Below, piece after piece: positions 45,300-58,500 of a stretch of 64,000 bases of DNA. The DNA lies in NCBI GenBank assembly GCA_021234155.1, contig JAJEKV010000013.1, positions 1,561,787-1,625,786 of the forward strand, given 5' to 3'. Within the stretch, counting starts at the first letter, position 1. Each line of letters opens with the position of its first letter. Made by a program: the position numbers and the translations under genes. The notes below the pieces were generated by a model. It was not told the DNA's origin, ran no database searches, and saw only the letters and a list, made by a program, of their open reading frames with translations. Source of the stretch: Isoetes taiwanensis. Taxonomy: Eukaryota > Streptophyta > Lycopodiopsida > Isoetales > Isoetaceae.

Positions 45300-46987
45300 A
45301 ATTTCGATTTGTATTCAAACCATCAGATTACCAGAACAAGTCTTGCCTCCACGGTGTATACATGAAAAACCATTATCACGGATAACAAGTTGACAACATA
45401 AGATAACTATACACGCATGCTTTCCTGACTATCAAGCGACTGCACAAGCTTCCCGTGTTAGTACATGCACAAAGTTATCTAGTAAGGTCAACATGGAAAC
45501 AACGGCCAGCGACGGATTGCAGAACACATATGAAATCCACCACCGCACCATAGCATCGCGGCAGACACACCCACCATATCTAGACAATACGTCGTCTAGA
45601 ACCCCTGCGCTGGTGGATCCAGTGTAAGGGAGAACTGCAAGCACATAAGAACTTAGAACACTAGGCTGTTGACTACGTCCATCACCGTCCCATACCGGCG
45701 ATAGATTTCATCTCACCAGTATCAGGAGTTCCTACACGATAGAACACATTTGTCTAATCATGTGCTTGCATAAACACTCCCTTATGATAAACAACACCCC
45801 GTGCTTATCTGCTCTGCACGAATGCTCATATAAAGCTCACGATAGTAAATCGTATATGCAAAGTATAACGAAACACTCTTATAGCGCCAGACTGTTGACG
45901 TCTACTTAGTACCGTCCCATACCAGCACTAAGCATCCATCTCACTAGCAATAAGAGGCCTCCCAAAGGAACAAGCCTACACTTGTTCCAATACAGAGGAG
46001 AAGAGATTAGAAGAAAGAGGCCAAGGGCAGCACCTTCTCGTTGCTACTGCAACCTGCTGTCACAAACACTGGATAAGACACCCAGGCTTATCTCAGCTTA
46101 CACTATAGAGCTTTCGAAGGGGAAGGAGTCAACAACCCGGGGGTATTGGTTTTAGAGTGTTTCCGGTTCTGTCCACAAACCTACACTCATCAACACGAAG
46201 CATACAATTATGGTAGTCTTTATATCTCCATATTCATTACCGTAGATATTGCCCGGAGGGCATGCCGGTTAGCCCAGGACAAGACTCATCAGGATAAAGC
46301 TTCTCTGCTGCAACACGCAGTCCAGCAGGTACCAATACCTCCTCCTTTAGATTGCTAATGCTTTCTTCAATTAGTTAACTCCTTCCTGCTCCAAATTCCG
46401 ATTCTCTGTAGCTTTCCCCAACCTCCAGCCTTCCGAGCTTGTTGCTTGGTTCTCTCCCCAAACCGGCCTTCTCCTCCTTTTCTTCCTGTAACCGTTCCGG
46501 CCTTCAGAACCCAGGCTCTCCAATTGTGGCTAAGCCACGTGGCACTGCCCCAGAAGGGTAGGTGATCTTGCCGGATTACAATTCCGGTCCCATCCGAGCC
46601 TGATTCTGCTGCCCCATCCGCTGTTACAGGCCATGGCCCAGCCACGTCCAACCAGCCCCGATTTTTGGGTGCTTACATATTAATGTCCAATGGTTTTTAA
46701 ACCATTATAAGGTATTTTAACCCTTTAACATAACTATTGCCTTGTTATCATTTATTCAAAGGAATAAATTTTAATGGTCCAAGTTATTCCATAACCATTA
46801 CAACAAGGCACACCGTTCCCTAGTGTCCCAGGCCATGTGTACCACACCGCCTTAAGCTAGACTAGGGGCGTATGCGACCACAACCCATCTATGGCCATAA
46901 ATACCATATAACATTTTGTTATGTCAAACTTTCAAATGCATGCATAATATTTCAAACAATGGTCTGTAAAAATATTTAGGCATAACA
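45300..46987 (-). repeat. 3' LTR of element C
   Basis: Matches 51519-53210. It ends GGCATAACA, followed by TTACTCCCCCCCC. Differences from the other LTR are concentrated at CAG/CTG positions (for example GGATCCAGTG against GGATCCGGTG). Confidence 0.85.
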
Positions 46988-47001
46988 TTACTCCCCCCCC
47001 A
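46988..47001 (-). promoter_or_regulatory. polypurine tract of element C
   Basis: The minus strand reads GGGGGGGGAGTAA directly before the LTR start TGTTATGCC. Confidence 0.75.
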
Positions 47002-47009
47002 GATTCTTG

Positions 47010-47459
47010 TCCTCAAGAATCAGCTCCAGACCATTGAGCCATAACATCCGGATATTGAGTCATGCAACGACGACTCTCCCACGTCGCCCTACGAGGGCGG
47101 TCTATGCTTCCATTTCACGGAAATTCTCGGTCTCTTTGGCGGATCCGCACTATTGAGGAATTCCGGCAACGCGGCTTTCCCAGGGGTGGCTGGCTCACAT
47201 GGAAAACTAGATGAATGTCCACATTCGGTGGAAGTTGCAACTTGAAGGCAACATCACTATATTTCTTCAAAATCTTATAAGGACCATTGTATCTTGGGGA
47301 GAGCTTTGGTTTCTTCCCTGCAAGCAATGGCAATATTGCTTTTCTTTGATTTGCGGGGAAGACCACCGAAGGTGCGCCATCGACCCTCATGCGGCTCGAT
47401 CGGGGCTCGACAAATTGGCGCGTGCCCTTGCGATCTCTTGTCTCATATGCAATTGACAC
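47010..47459 (-). pseudogene. integrase C-terminus with chromodomain remnant (element C)
   Basis: GKKPKLSPRYNGPYKILKKY, then LPPNVDIHLVFHVSQ, is the integrase GPY module. After a frame change near 47120 the minus strand gives ISVKWKHRPPS, then a TAG, and further left ILEDKNLGG; these are the VKWK core and the end of a chromodomain. So element C is also a chromovirus, but its targeting module is out of frame as assembled. Confidence 0.75.
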
Positions 47460-47756
47460 AACCCAAGTGTCACATCCATGCCTTCAAGCATACTTATAGC
47501 GACATCGGTTTTCAGCCCTTCAAAACCAAGCGTCTGAGGTCCTCGGGATTTCTCCCAAACATAGCCACAAGCGGGCTAGTCTTGATGCTCTGTTGGAACC
47601 CATTATTGTAAGCAAACTCTACAATTGGCAAATAGTCCTCCCATACGGATTCTTTGGTGGCCACATAAGATCTCGGCATATCCTCGAATTTGATTCACTC
47701 TTTCGGTTTGCCCATCCGTTTTGGGATGATCTCCACTAGAAGGCGAAGAGTGCATT

Positions 47757-47993
47757 TTATCTGAGAGAACAATTAGCGAGAAATTCCCGATTGAATTTCA
47801 CATCTCGATCGCTTACAATAGCTTTGGGTAATCCAAAATAGGAAATACATCTTGCATATAAGCCTCGACCCACCGCCAAGCCATCAACATTCTTTTGTCG
47901 GTATAAAGCGTGCAAACCGTCCAACCTATCCACAATGACAAGTATCGGTATAGTGATGCCGCGATGCGAGAACAACTTTACAATGAAATCCAT
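47757..47993 (-). pseudogene. integrase catalytic core fragment (element C)
   Basis: Starts MDFIVKLFSHRGITIPILVI (first catalytic Asp present), continues with VDRLDGLHALYR and ends YFGLPKAIVSDRDVKFNREF (second Asp present). The flanking segments, including 47460-47756 and 47994-48882 (integrase finger and RNase H), are recognisable only in scattered frames. Confidence 0.75.
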
Positions 47994-48882
47994 AGAATTT
48001 CTTTCGATCTCTCCTCAGCGCAGGCGGAGGTTACCAAAACCACAGGTCTTGCCTCGACTTCGCTTTAACCTGGCGACAAGTCTAACAAACTTTTACATAT
48101 TCCGCACATCCTCTTTCAAGCTAGGCCAATAAAACATTCTTTTGAGGCGATTCATATGTTTTCCATTCACCTCCATGCCCAACATAAGGTGCATCATGAA
48201 ATTAAGCTCAATAATTGCTTTCTCAAAGTGTCCACAGCGGGGAATATAAATCGTCCCTTATGATACGAGTCCATTACGGATATCCCAAACATCTGGTAAC
48301 TTGGATATATCTTTGCATACTCAAAATATAGGCATCAAGGCATATGCTTGCTTAATCTGTGACACCAATGCAATTTCACATTGAACCATCAGTTACTTCC
48401 GAACCCTAGAGAGCATCGACAACATGATTCTTTTTCCGGGAAGATGTTCAACATGAAAATGAAATTGAGAAAGAAAAGTCAACCCGTCCAACCATCTTGC
48501 TTGCCTTGGACTTACCTCGACACGGCTTTTCGGGGAATTTCAATGGTTTATGATGGTGTAGACCACAAACTCACACTTATTGCGGAGATAATGTTTCCGG
48601 ACTTTGGCGCGCATGAACCATGGCGGTAACTCACGCTCATAAGTGGAATAGTTCTTCGGCGACATTGAGTTGGCGACTTTCATGCGCCACTACTCTACCA
48701 TCTGCATGAGAGCGGCACCAATGGCATAACCACAAGCATCTATGTAAACCTCATAAGGTCTACTCGTATGCGGAATCAACAAAATAGGTATTTGAGGTCG
48801 ACCAACCTCTTGACATATCCATTGCACTGCTCTTTGCTTGCTTTGTCCATTGCCCTTTGGGCGTTAATTTTCAACAATATAG

Positions 48883-49128
48883 TCAAAGCAGCTGCAATCT
48901 TGGCAAAATCCAGACAAATCTGCGATAATAACAGGCCAACTCCAAGAAACTACGCAACTCAGATACATTCTTTGGCACAGGCCAAGACTGAATCGCCTCT
49001 GTTTTCTTAGGATCTACAGCTACACCTTCAGCATATACAATGTGGCCCAAATATTCCACCTGTGCTTTCAAAAATTCGCACTTTGACATCTTTGCATACA
49101 ACTTATGCTGTCTGAGCAGAGTTAGCAC
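48883..49128 (-). pseudogene. RT connection region (element C)
   Basis: LLRQHKLYAKMSKCEFLKAQ, EYLGHIVYAEGVAVDPKKTE and NVSELRSFLELACYYRRFVW match the connection between RT and RNase H. It overlaps the RT frame by a few bases; one shift separates them near 49125. Confidence 0.8.
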
Positions 49129-49886
49129 AAACGCAAATGATTCAAACGCTCATCCAAGGTTTTGCTATAAATTAGGATATCATCTAGAAATACTTCAACA
49201 AAAATATCAAGACATCCTGCAAAAACCTCATTCATCATTCTGGAAAAAGTAGCAGGAGCATTCGTTAGTCCAAAAGGCATCACCAAAAATTCAAAATGAC
49301 CAAAAGTGGTCCTGAAGGCAGTCTTATGGACATCCGACTCCTTCACCCTTATCTGGTGATAACCACTGCGTAAATCCAACTTAGAAAAATATTTAGCTCC
49401 TGTTAATCTATCCATAATCTCGTTAATTCTAGGCAAAGGGTACCTATTCTTGATCGTGATCTTATTCAAGGCACGATAATCAATGCACATCCGCATTGAT
49501 CCGTCCTTCTTGACTAGAATGACAGGAGCACCATAAGGGGATTTGCTAGGTCTTACAAACCCTTTGGCTAACAGCTCATGAACCTGCTTCTTTACCTCCT
49601 CTTGTTCCAATATGGACAATCTATAAGGGCTACGAAACACATATTTGGATCCAGGCTCTAAATCAATCTCATGTTCAATCTCTCTAGGTGGAAGGCCTTC
49701 AGGCAGTTCCTCTGGGAACACATCCTGAAATTCATACAACAGATCCTGCAACTCTTTTTGGCCTTTTGAATTCTCCATGACCTCATTATCAGCACTCATA
49801 TGACAACACTCAAAGGCAGGATAACATTCATCAATAAATAGAAGAAAACATTGATTGGAAGATTTACGTACCCGGTTTCTTGACAA
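49122..49886 (-). CDS. reverse transcriptase of element C, intact segment
   Basis: 254 residues without a break. [20 protein letters not shown] leads into the [57 protein letters not shown] with the first catalytic Asp, [20 protein letters not shown] and [15 protein letters not shown] with the DD pair. All catalytic Asp are present. CAG and CTG trinucleotides are frequent here, unlike in the flanking broken sequence, so the assembly seems reliable in this island. Confidence 0.88.
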   Translation of the reverse strand: MSRNRVRKSSNQCFLLFIDECYPAFECCHMSADNEVMENSKGQKELQDLLYEFQDVFPEELPEGLPPREIEHEIDLEPGSKYVFRSPYRLSILEQEEVKKQVHELLAKGFVRPSKSPYGAPVILVKKDGSMRMCIDYRALNKITIKNRYPLPRINEIMDRLTGAKYFSKLDLRSGYHQIRVKESDVHKTAFRTTFGHFEFLVMPFGLTNAPATFSRMMNEVFAGCLDIFVEVFLDDILIYSKTLDERLNHLRLC

Positions 49887-49899
49887 GCGGCGACCACGA

Positions 49900-50233
49900 T
49901 CTTGGAAGCTCCGTCAAAGGACTCCCTATGAGATAGATCTCCGTCCATCGTGCTTCGGCGTCACGGTGAGTATTCCAATCTATTGCGATAGGTTTAACAT
50001 TTTGCAACCATGTTATCGACACCACATCATACTTAGACCAACATCAAGAGGTCAAAATCAAGCTTTTCTGGTATCCTTGAATACACAAAGAGCACCCCAA
50101 CAGCTTTACGATCCTCCACTTGAGAATCGTTCACAAAAGGCCCATCTACCTTGTACTTATTGGTCTTTACACAAGGTAGGTGCAGTTCTTCCACCAACCT
50201 AGAAGAGATAAACATGTCGAGGAAGAGCCACAA
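49900..50233 (-). pseudogene. aspartic protease remnant (element C)
   Basis: The minus strand near 50250-50205 reads VVVLLDCGSS, which stands in for the retropepsin active site (D[ST]G), then in another frame FISSRLVEELHLPCV and a core to about 50033. At least one frameshift interrupts it. Confidence 0.55.
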
Positions 50234-50399
50234 TCCAATAACACAACAACGTTTGGCCCATGATTTTGCCCAAGAATCTAATCACCGCCCAACAAACATG
50301 TCCATGATGTCCTTGCTTGCGGGCTTATCCGTACCACCGCGGCTCTTCCATGGCAATGGTTGCATTTGTCTTAGATTCGGTACTTCTTGACCTTTTTAG

Positions 50400-51252
50400 A
50401 TCCGTTTGCTTTCTTGTTATCGGCTTTCTTGTTCTATGGTGAGAGCATTCGCGACTAATGTGCCGGGCTCCCCACCTATAGCGAGAAAATCCCCTTTACG
50501 GGACCACCGGACTTAAGTCGCCCTTACGCTTCTTGGACTCTCCACTGCGGACTTAGACTTAGAACGCTTTCGGACTTTTCGGACTTTTTCTTCTTGAAAA
50601 ACCTATTTTTCTTCTTCGAGAACTTTGAGGCGTCCTCTTGAAGGATTCATCCTCTTCCCCAAAGGTGACAAGCCAACATCGTTGCCCTCTCAAAATCCTC
50701 GGGCTTCAACGATTATACCTTCTTGAGAGCAACCTTTGGATAGACCACCTAGAAAGAAATCAACATGTTGAGCCTCGGACAAGTCTTTGTGGATATAACC
50801 ACGTACCTTATTGATATAAGCACTAAAAGAAGCGCTACGATGCATGACTTCTCAAAGTGCATCGAGCATCATGCTAAGGTGCATACTCCCCAATAAAAAA
50901 TCAGACCCGGATATTCACCTCCTTCAGCCGCATTCTGGCATAATAAACTTGATGATAAACAGCGCCTTGTCACCTTTATTAGTAGCCTCAAAAGGTCTCA
51001 AGCTTGTCAATCCAAGCCATCGCCTCCTCGGTGTGCCTTTCCCAACCCAATCCGGGATCTTTGTGCGCTTTCGAGGCTGTGGATGTCCTCCTTGCTTTCG
51101 ATCCGGAACTCTTCGATGCTTGCTCCTCCGGCGGCACTAGCATCGGTACATCCGGGTCCACCACCACCACCACCTTGGTAGGAGACTTCCCTTTCTCCCG
51201 CAGACTTCCCTAGGCCATCCGTGCCAACAAGGTCTCCAATCACGGTTCTCAT
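50400..51252 (-). pseudogene. gag remnant with broken zinc knuckle (element C)
   Basis: Near 51130-50990 DPGLGWERHTEEAMAWIDKL, ETF resembles a Gag core start. Near 50484-50443 the minus strand encodes a knuckle-like YRWGARHISREC in which two missing bases would account for the lost CCHC spacing. CAG/CTG is very rare in this stretch. The function was particle formation and RNA binding. Confidence 0.5.
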
Positions 51253-51518
51253 AGCGGTTTGTCTAATCTGACCTTGAGGCTCTGGCGCACCCCGGCAAGC
51301 CCCGCCCCGCCGTGCATGGTCTCCAAGTTCTTACGCGGGTTTCACAATGCGGCGGCGACTAGCCCTCGTACATCAGGGTTCCTCCTCCATAGGAGTCACA
51401 TGTCCGCTATAGGATGTGTGCACACTATCTCGCCGTGCTCCATCTCGGCTACTCAAAGGTCAAGCCGCGGCTTCGGGTTACGATACCCAGCATTACGAAC
51501 CAAAATTTTAGTACCAAA

Positions 51519-53210
51519 AATTTTGCTTTGTATTCACATAAAACCATCAATTACGGTTACAAATCTTGCTCCCGCGAGGCTATATACATGAAAACCGCAT
51601 TATACTGGATAACAAGTTGACAACATAAGATAACTATACACACGCATGCTCGCCGACTATCAAAGCGGCTGCACAAGCTTCCCGCGTGTTAGTACATACA
51701 CAAGAGTTATCTAGTAAGGTCAACATGAAACAACGGCCGATGGGTTTGCAAGAACACACATATGGAATCCACCACCGCTTCCATAGCATCACCAAGCGGG
51801 CGCACCCCACCATATCTAGACAATACGTCGTCTAGAACCCTGTATTTGGTGGATCCGGTGTAGAGAAGAACTGCAAGCACATAAGAACTTAGAACACTAG
51901 GCTGTTGACTCGTCCATCCCAGTCCCATACCCGTGATAGATTTCATCTCACGGTATCGGGGAGTTCCTACGATAGAACACATTTGTCTAATCATGTGCTT
52001 GCATAAACACTCCCTTATGATAAACAACACCCGGTGCTTGCTTCTCTGCCGCGAATGCTCATATAAAGCTCCACGATAGTAAATCGTATATGCAAAGTAT
52101 AACGAAACACTCTTATAGCGCCCGATTTGTTGGCGTCTACTTAGTACCGTCCCATACCGACACTAAGCATCCATCTCACTAGCAATAAGAGGCCTCCCAA
52201 AGGAACAAGCCTACACTTGTTCCAATCTGAGAGAGAAGAGATTAGAAGAAAGAGGCCAAGGGCAGCACCTTCTCGTTGCTCTCTTGCAACTTCTTTGTCT
52301 AAAAACTTGGATAAGACACCGGGCTTATCTCGACACACTAGAGAGCTTTGAAGGGGAAGGAGTCAACAACTTGGGGGTATTGGTTTTAGAGTGTTTCGGT
52401 TACGTCCACAAACCTACACTCATCAACACGAAGCATACAATTATGGTAGTCTTTATATCTCCATATTCATTACCGTAGATATTGCCGGAGGTATGCAGTT
52501 AGCCAGGACAAGACTCATCGGGGATAAAGCTTCTGCTGCAACCGCTTGATCCGGCCCGGTACCAATACCTCCTCCTTTAGATTGCTAATGCTTTCTTCAA
52601 TTAGTTAACTCCTTCTGCTCCAAATTCCGATTCTCTGTAGCTTTCCCGACCTCCGACCTTAGGGCTTGTTGCTTAGTTCTCTCCCAAACCGGCCTTCTCT
52701 TCCTTTTCTTCATGTAACCCGTTCGGCCTTGAACCTAGGCTCTCCAATGTGTGGCTAAGCCCATTGGCCTTTACCCTAGAAGGCGGTGATCTTACCCGGA
52801 TTACAATTCGGCCCCATCCGAACCTGATTCTGCTGCCCCATCCAACATTACGGTAGGTGGCCCGACCACGTCCAACCAGCCCGATTTTGGTGCTTACATA
52901 TTAATGTCAATGGTTTTAAACCATTATAAGATATTTTAATCCTTTAACATAACTATTGCCTTGTTATCATTTATTCAAAGGAATAAATCTTAATGGTCCA
53001 AGTTATTCCATAACCATTACAACAAAGCCACACCGTTCCCTAGTGTCCCGAGGCCATGTGTACCACACCGCCTTAAAAGCTAGACTAGGGGCGTATGTGA
53101 CCACAACCCATCTATGGCCATAAATACCATATAACATTTCGTTATGCCAAACTTTCAAATGCATGCATAATATTTCAAACAATGGTCTGTAAAAATATTT
53201 AGGCATAACA
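51519..53210 (-). repeat. 5' LTR of element C
   Basis: Pairs with 45300-46987. The left edge is approximate because no clean TG is seen. A TGGTAC string lies next to it on the minus strand, but I could not assign a primer site with confidence. The right edge, GGCATAACA, is followed by the CTAAA duplication. Confidence 0.75.
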
Positions 53211-53814
53211 CTAAATCTCTCAAAATTTGGATCAGTAATTATTCATTATAAGGGGAAGGGACAAGACATGCGCATTTGGTTTAAAGCTTATAAGAAAGTT
53301 TATCTCTAATCTGAATTGGCCTATTCTATATAAAGCAAGTCCATTTGGAACGATTGAGAGTTCCGACATCTAAGAAGAGTTGTCTTTACCTTGGTGGGTT
53401 TTTTTCTTTTACGGTCTAAGACCACGGTCATCAATCGATCTAAGATATAGTCATCAGGATGAACTTAGTTTATGTAGACAAACCAAAGGAACCTATGTGG
53501 CCAAGACCTATATGGTCGGTGATACATGTGATCAATGCAGGTGAGCTTTGTGCACTTTCGAGGGCGTCATATATAAGGCCATATACACAAGTAAGGCATT
53601 AGGATAATTAATGCCCTAGTACACCATATGGATTGGGAGTCATGACCCCAATCATGTGCTGCCTTTCATACATCATCTTTTAGCAACGGCGATGGGTGGC
53701 GAATCTAGTCACTTTTTCTTTGCGGTTTATCTAAAGTTTGGGGAATTTAAGGGCCTATATGGTCATTAAAAGCTGTCAATTTTCTTCTACTTTCGATGGA
53801 TTATTCTGATTGAC
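53211..53814. other. flank of element C, no gene recognised
   Basis: Starts with CTAAATCTCTC, the right half of the target site. Non-coding. Confidence 0.4.
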
Positions 53815-54036
53815 TTAGAACTTGAGGAACTTAGAAGCGGGCAGCTTGGTGAGTTCTTATGAGGGCATAATCCATGGGGGCCTAGAAGGGTAGAATAGAC
53901 ATATGAAGAGCAAGCCTTATATGCCAAGCATCTTTATTACGAAAGATCATGAGAGGAAAAGGAAAAATGGGAGCTATTTGTAAAAATATAGGAGAAAGCG
54001 TCCAATGGAGGATCGTCACGGATCTGGATCTCTCAA
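53815..54036 (+). repeat. second copy of the element C target repeat
   Basis: Diverged relative of 45084-45299 that continues uninterrupted through GGATCTCTCAATTTTGG, the position at which element C sits in the other copy. Confidence 0.65.
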
Positions 54037-56456
54037 TTTTGGAGTGCAGGGATCATTCAAGCTGTAGCCTTCACGAAGCTAGCTCTCATTTCGATGGGGA
54101 ACTTCAGATTAGTTTAAGTTTATAGGTTGGGTGGAGTTCTATCCCTTTCCTTGCAATCTCCATAGTCTTTTTGTGGACTTAGCCTGATTTTACTTGTGGG
54201 TTAAAGCACATTATAATATCTCAAAATGTTTGTTTTCCAACTATAAAAAATAGCTCTAAATAGCAAGATTATTAGTTCAATTTCAAACCCGATAATAGTG
54301 GAAAAGAAGGAGGAAATTATTTCCGACCATCGCGATTCTTGATCTGGGACTTAAGCCAAAGAAAATGTGGAGTTTGCCACAGGGGTTTTGATTTTGATCG
54401 GGCTATCTTTGGCAATGAGGAACCGTATTTTTTAGCGGATATAAATTTGCTCTCAAATTGTGAGGCTACTTGATTATAATTCGATTAAGCAATTTTGTCT
54501 CTTTCTCGGTCTTATGCGATTATACTTTCTAAAGACCTTCAATTCATTTGTTTCATGGCAATAATCAGTTTTTAAACGTCGCGAAGCAAAGTATCTAGAA
54601 AACGATTCGTTGGTGAAACCAATCTTAAAGTTACCTCCAAGAGATTAACCCTAAACATATGAATTTGTTTCAATGGTCTTCACAATATAAAATTCAAATA
54701 AACCTATGTTATATAAACCATAGGTTTAATTAATTAATACTCCTCTAATGTCTAATCATGAACCCCTCAACCTCACGATATAGATTTGAAGAACTTTTCC
54801 TTTCCTTTGTCTGGCTGATATCTTGAGGTTTACGGCGTCGATTGTCCCAGGAGTCTGAGCCAAGGTAGAGCCGTACTTATGGTATATTGCCTATATGTTA
54901 TCTTGTGGTTGTATTGTTATTTAGTTGATGATGATGGATGGGCTATCGCCATTGGTGGTATATTATTTTGGGCATGATTGATGTGTGCTAACATGTATAT
55001 GCGGCTTCGGCTGCATAGGATTCCCATAGGGGGCGTGGGACAAATGACATCTCCGTGTTTTCTGGGGCGCTTGGCCATCAGGAAGTGATCGAGTTAGGCG
55101 GAGGGCCCTTCCATGGTGATGTAGTACGCATACGAGGAGGCCAATTCTCGTTTATATGATGAAAGCATCATATAGATTAGGGGAACATCACGGTGGCATC
55201 GAGCATGATTTTGGTAAACCAAATCATTGCACTTGCCATAGTCCTAGATATGGAGGACTAAACTAATTAGGTAGGAAGGTGCAAACTAGTAGGGTTTAGT
55301 ATGTTAAGTTGTGGAGAAAGAGGTCTCTTATTTTTTTCGGGGCCATAACTTTTTCTAGGTAACTTTCGGATGGGCCGATTTTTTGCATCAATATGTTTAA
55401 GCGCGGTTCAACTACCTAGAAGCACTAGCATTTTGGCATCAAAATGGCAATAGGAAGGGGCGAGGAGCCTGGGAATGAGCCGCTTGCATTTTGGTGTCTT
55501 AGAATAAAAAAGCGTGCATTTTGGAAGCATCCATGTAAAAAGCCGCATTATTTTTGCCATATAATTTTTTTTATTAAAAAAAAGTTTTAAAAAGTTTTTG
55601 AATATTAAAGTGGCGGTTACTTTTTTTTTCTTTTCTTTACGTCTGGTGCCTGCGCCTCCGTCCAAATGCGCCATAGCCGGCGGAGGAAAAAACTTACACC
55701 AACCGGCGTTTGACCCTGCCGCCCACCGCCCTGCGGTGCTTTCTTTCCAACCTTCTCTCACATCCATGAACATGGGCCGTACCCATGGTATCATAGCTTC
55801 TGATAACCTCGGTCGCCACATATATTCGCCGAGCTCGTGAACAACAATTAGTAACCCGACAAGGTGGAGCTACTTTTGATCGAGCTTCGTTACAGCGGTT
55901 TGTCATGGGGCGTAGGGTCCCTTACCCTAATTTCTATTTGTCAGGGCTTCGCTGAATTTCAACCTCGACAACCCCATATTGGTCGAACAGCCCTGACCAA
56001 GTCGATGCCGCGTCAAGTTCTACCCTCCCTACCGTGTATGGAGGTTAGAGGATGAAGACCATCCCCGGGTAGGCGAGAGGATTAGAAAATTTCGCCGAGG
56101 GGCGACACCGGGGAGATGGAGGGGGAGACCGAAGGTCGGGGTAAAATCGTCTACGGGGGATGCGAGCCATCATAGATGGGAAGCCTTTGACCTTCCCCTA
56201 CGGTATGGTGAGGCCACCCGAGTTTCGTTTGAGTGAATCCCCATCATACCTGTGATTGGATTACGATATTAGCCATTGATTTGGATATGCGGGCCCGATC
56301 GAACGACTATCATGTTGAGCTGGCGAAAGTCCTTGCGCCGCCTACGCGAGAGTGGAAGAAGCGCATAGGCTACCTATCTTTGTGCGGCCAAAGAAGGCCC
56401 GGAAAGCGGGCGGCGGCAATAGCAAGCGGGGAGGAGCTTGCCAAGCAAAACCATAT
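54037..56456. other. spacer, no gene recognised
   Basis: 2.4 kb of mixed composition. The part from about 55820 to 56456 is richer in CG and has several short open frames, none with recognised motifs or both-copy support. It ends where element B begins abruptly. Confidence 0.4.
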
Positions 56457-58500
56457 ACCTTCCTTCTTATAATGCTTGAAGGTCTTCCTTTCCTTATCTG
56501 CATTCTTGCACTTTGAAAAGGCTTGCCCATACTTTAAAGGCCGTCGGTGGCAATGTCTCTTTAAATCCTCTTGCCATACTCACTTGTGAGAATCGATATA
56601 GTGTTGCAATGGGTTCTTGTCCCCAATGGCCTCTGGAAGGCATCATATTGTAGGGCTTGTAGACTATTTCAATCGTACTCCTCTCGAGAAACTCCATCCC
56701 ACCTCCTTTGTCTCAAATTCAGGAGTGGTTTGCGTGAAGATGTACCGAGGCTTTGATGATCTGTACTCAATTGGAACTTTCTTCCCAACAAGTAGTTTCT
56801 AGATTCTTAAGGCTCTCACAATGGCCAAAAGCTCTTGATCATGCGCGTAGCGTTGTTTGTGTCGTTCATCTTCTTTGATCCAGAGGGAACTACCCTTCCT
56901 CCTCACATGAGAACTCCCCGATCACTAGCTTGTTAGTGCATTGCCACTAGCTTATCCCCTTGTTTGGATAGTGGGGTGAGGGCCAGAGCCGTGGTTGGTG
57001 TGCCTCTTTTGAGCTACTCCAAGGTAGGCTTGGATATTTTCGAGCCGTGTCCAATCCTTTCACCTTTTTGCTTTTAGTGAGGTCCCACAAGGGGATGCCC
57101 ACCGCTAAGTCCCTTGCTAACTTGGTAATACCCTACCAAGCCAGGGAAGCTTCTTCACGTCTCCCACATTCTTTGGTGCCGCCAATCCACTATGGCTTCA
57201 ATCTTCTGGGATCTATAGAGATCCCTTTCGGCCGACCTACGTGTCCAAATTACTCCACTCTTTTGCGAAAAGTGGCGCTTGGAGAGTTTGTCGGGGCCGA
57301 TGCGTCAGCTTTAGCTTCTCCAATACCTCCCTGGGGTATTTACGCCAATGCTCTTCCATGTCTTGCTATAGACTAGGATGTCATCGAAAGAATACAATGA
57401 CAAAATTAGTTTCAAGGAATTCCCCTAAAGATGGATTCATCAAAGCGCATGAGCGTTGTCGGCCATCCCGATAAGCTGAAAGGCATTACCGTGAATTCAT
57501 AAGGTGTATACCGCGTCACGGCGTCTCTTGTGGATGTCTTCTTCTTGATCCTTATCGGCGATAGCCCGACCTTAGGACAATTTAGGAGAAGACTTTTTGC
57601 TCCTCGGTTTGGGTCCATCAAGTTTATGGCCCTTTGGCGAGGAAGCGTATTTGTTCTTTTCTGTTTGCTTATTAGTCATGGTTAATCAATGCACATCCTT
57701 AGATTTCCATATTTCTTCTTGTGAAAAGGATGGTGTACCAGAAAAAGAGACACGCTTGCTCTTATGAATCAAGCTCACAGGTTCTAATGGCGCTTCTTGA
57801 AACTCTCACTCTGGAGTGCTCATCCTATAGAGTGCCTTGCTGGTAGGCTTAGCATCTGGAGCTAGTGTGATTTCACTCTACACCCCTATAAGGTGGTAGT
57901 TGATTTGATTTCATCCGTGGATACATCATGAAACTCTTTTATAGGCCTTGCTATTGACTTGGAGGCAATTTGCTTTTCACTTAGCTCGCTTTTTGCTTGA
58001 CTTTGGCTCCACTTCCTCTAGCCTCAAGATGCTTAATCCACCCTATTCTTTATTACGTTTTCCTCAACCGCTTCATAGAGATACATTGTACGCAGCTAAG
58101 AAGTTACCTTCTTATCTTTTTACTATGTATTGATTGCCCCCGCAATGGCCATAGAGATCTCGTTATGGCCGCATAATCTATCATAGCTTTTGCTGGCTTT
58201 GAGGAACTCCATTCCTACTATGAGGTCGTATTTCCCAATGTCCATCACTTCCACACCCATCGCCACTTGCTTCCACTCAAGGTCTATGTCAAAACTAATT
58301 CTCCTCCCCCTTAGTGTGGCGATCGCTACCGCTTGCCATGCCGACCGGCATGGGCTTGGACTTCAAGATCTTATTCCTCATGAGAGCATCAAGCCTTGAG
58401 AGGCAAAAGTTGTGGGAACCACCGTGGTCCTATCAAGATGGTTTGCTATCTATGATTCCTTCCGCGAGGAGATGACATGTGACTGATTCTTAACCTCCCC
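56457..58500 (-). pseudogene. pol remnants of element B (protease, RT, RNase H)
   Basis: Nucleotide-level match to 32510-34560 of element A, but no frame longer than about 70 residues survives; the [13 protein letters not shown] string of RT is still visible near 57500. Breaks coincide with the differences from element A noted above, so part of the decay may be artefactual. Confidence 0.8.

Larger units (their letters stand above)
45300..53210 (-). mobile_element. second chromodomain Ty3/gypsy retrotransposon (element C)
   Basis: 7.9 kb on the minus strand: 5' LTR about 53210-51519, gag (broken), protease, RT, RNase H, integrase with chromodomain remnant, polypurine tract, 3' LTR 46987-45300. 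A 5-bp duplication CTAAA lies at 45295-45299 and 53211-53215. The LTR edge ending in AACA is clear; the opposite edge does not show a clean TG. Outside an island at about 48.88-49.9 kb the frames are badly broken. Confidence 0.85.
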
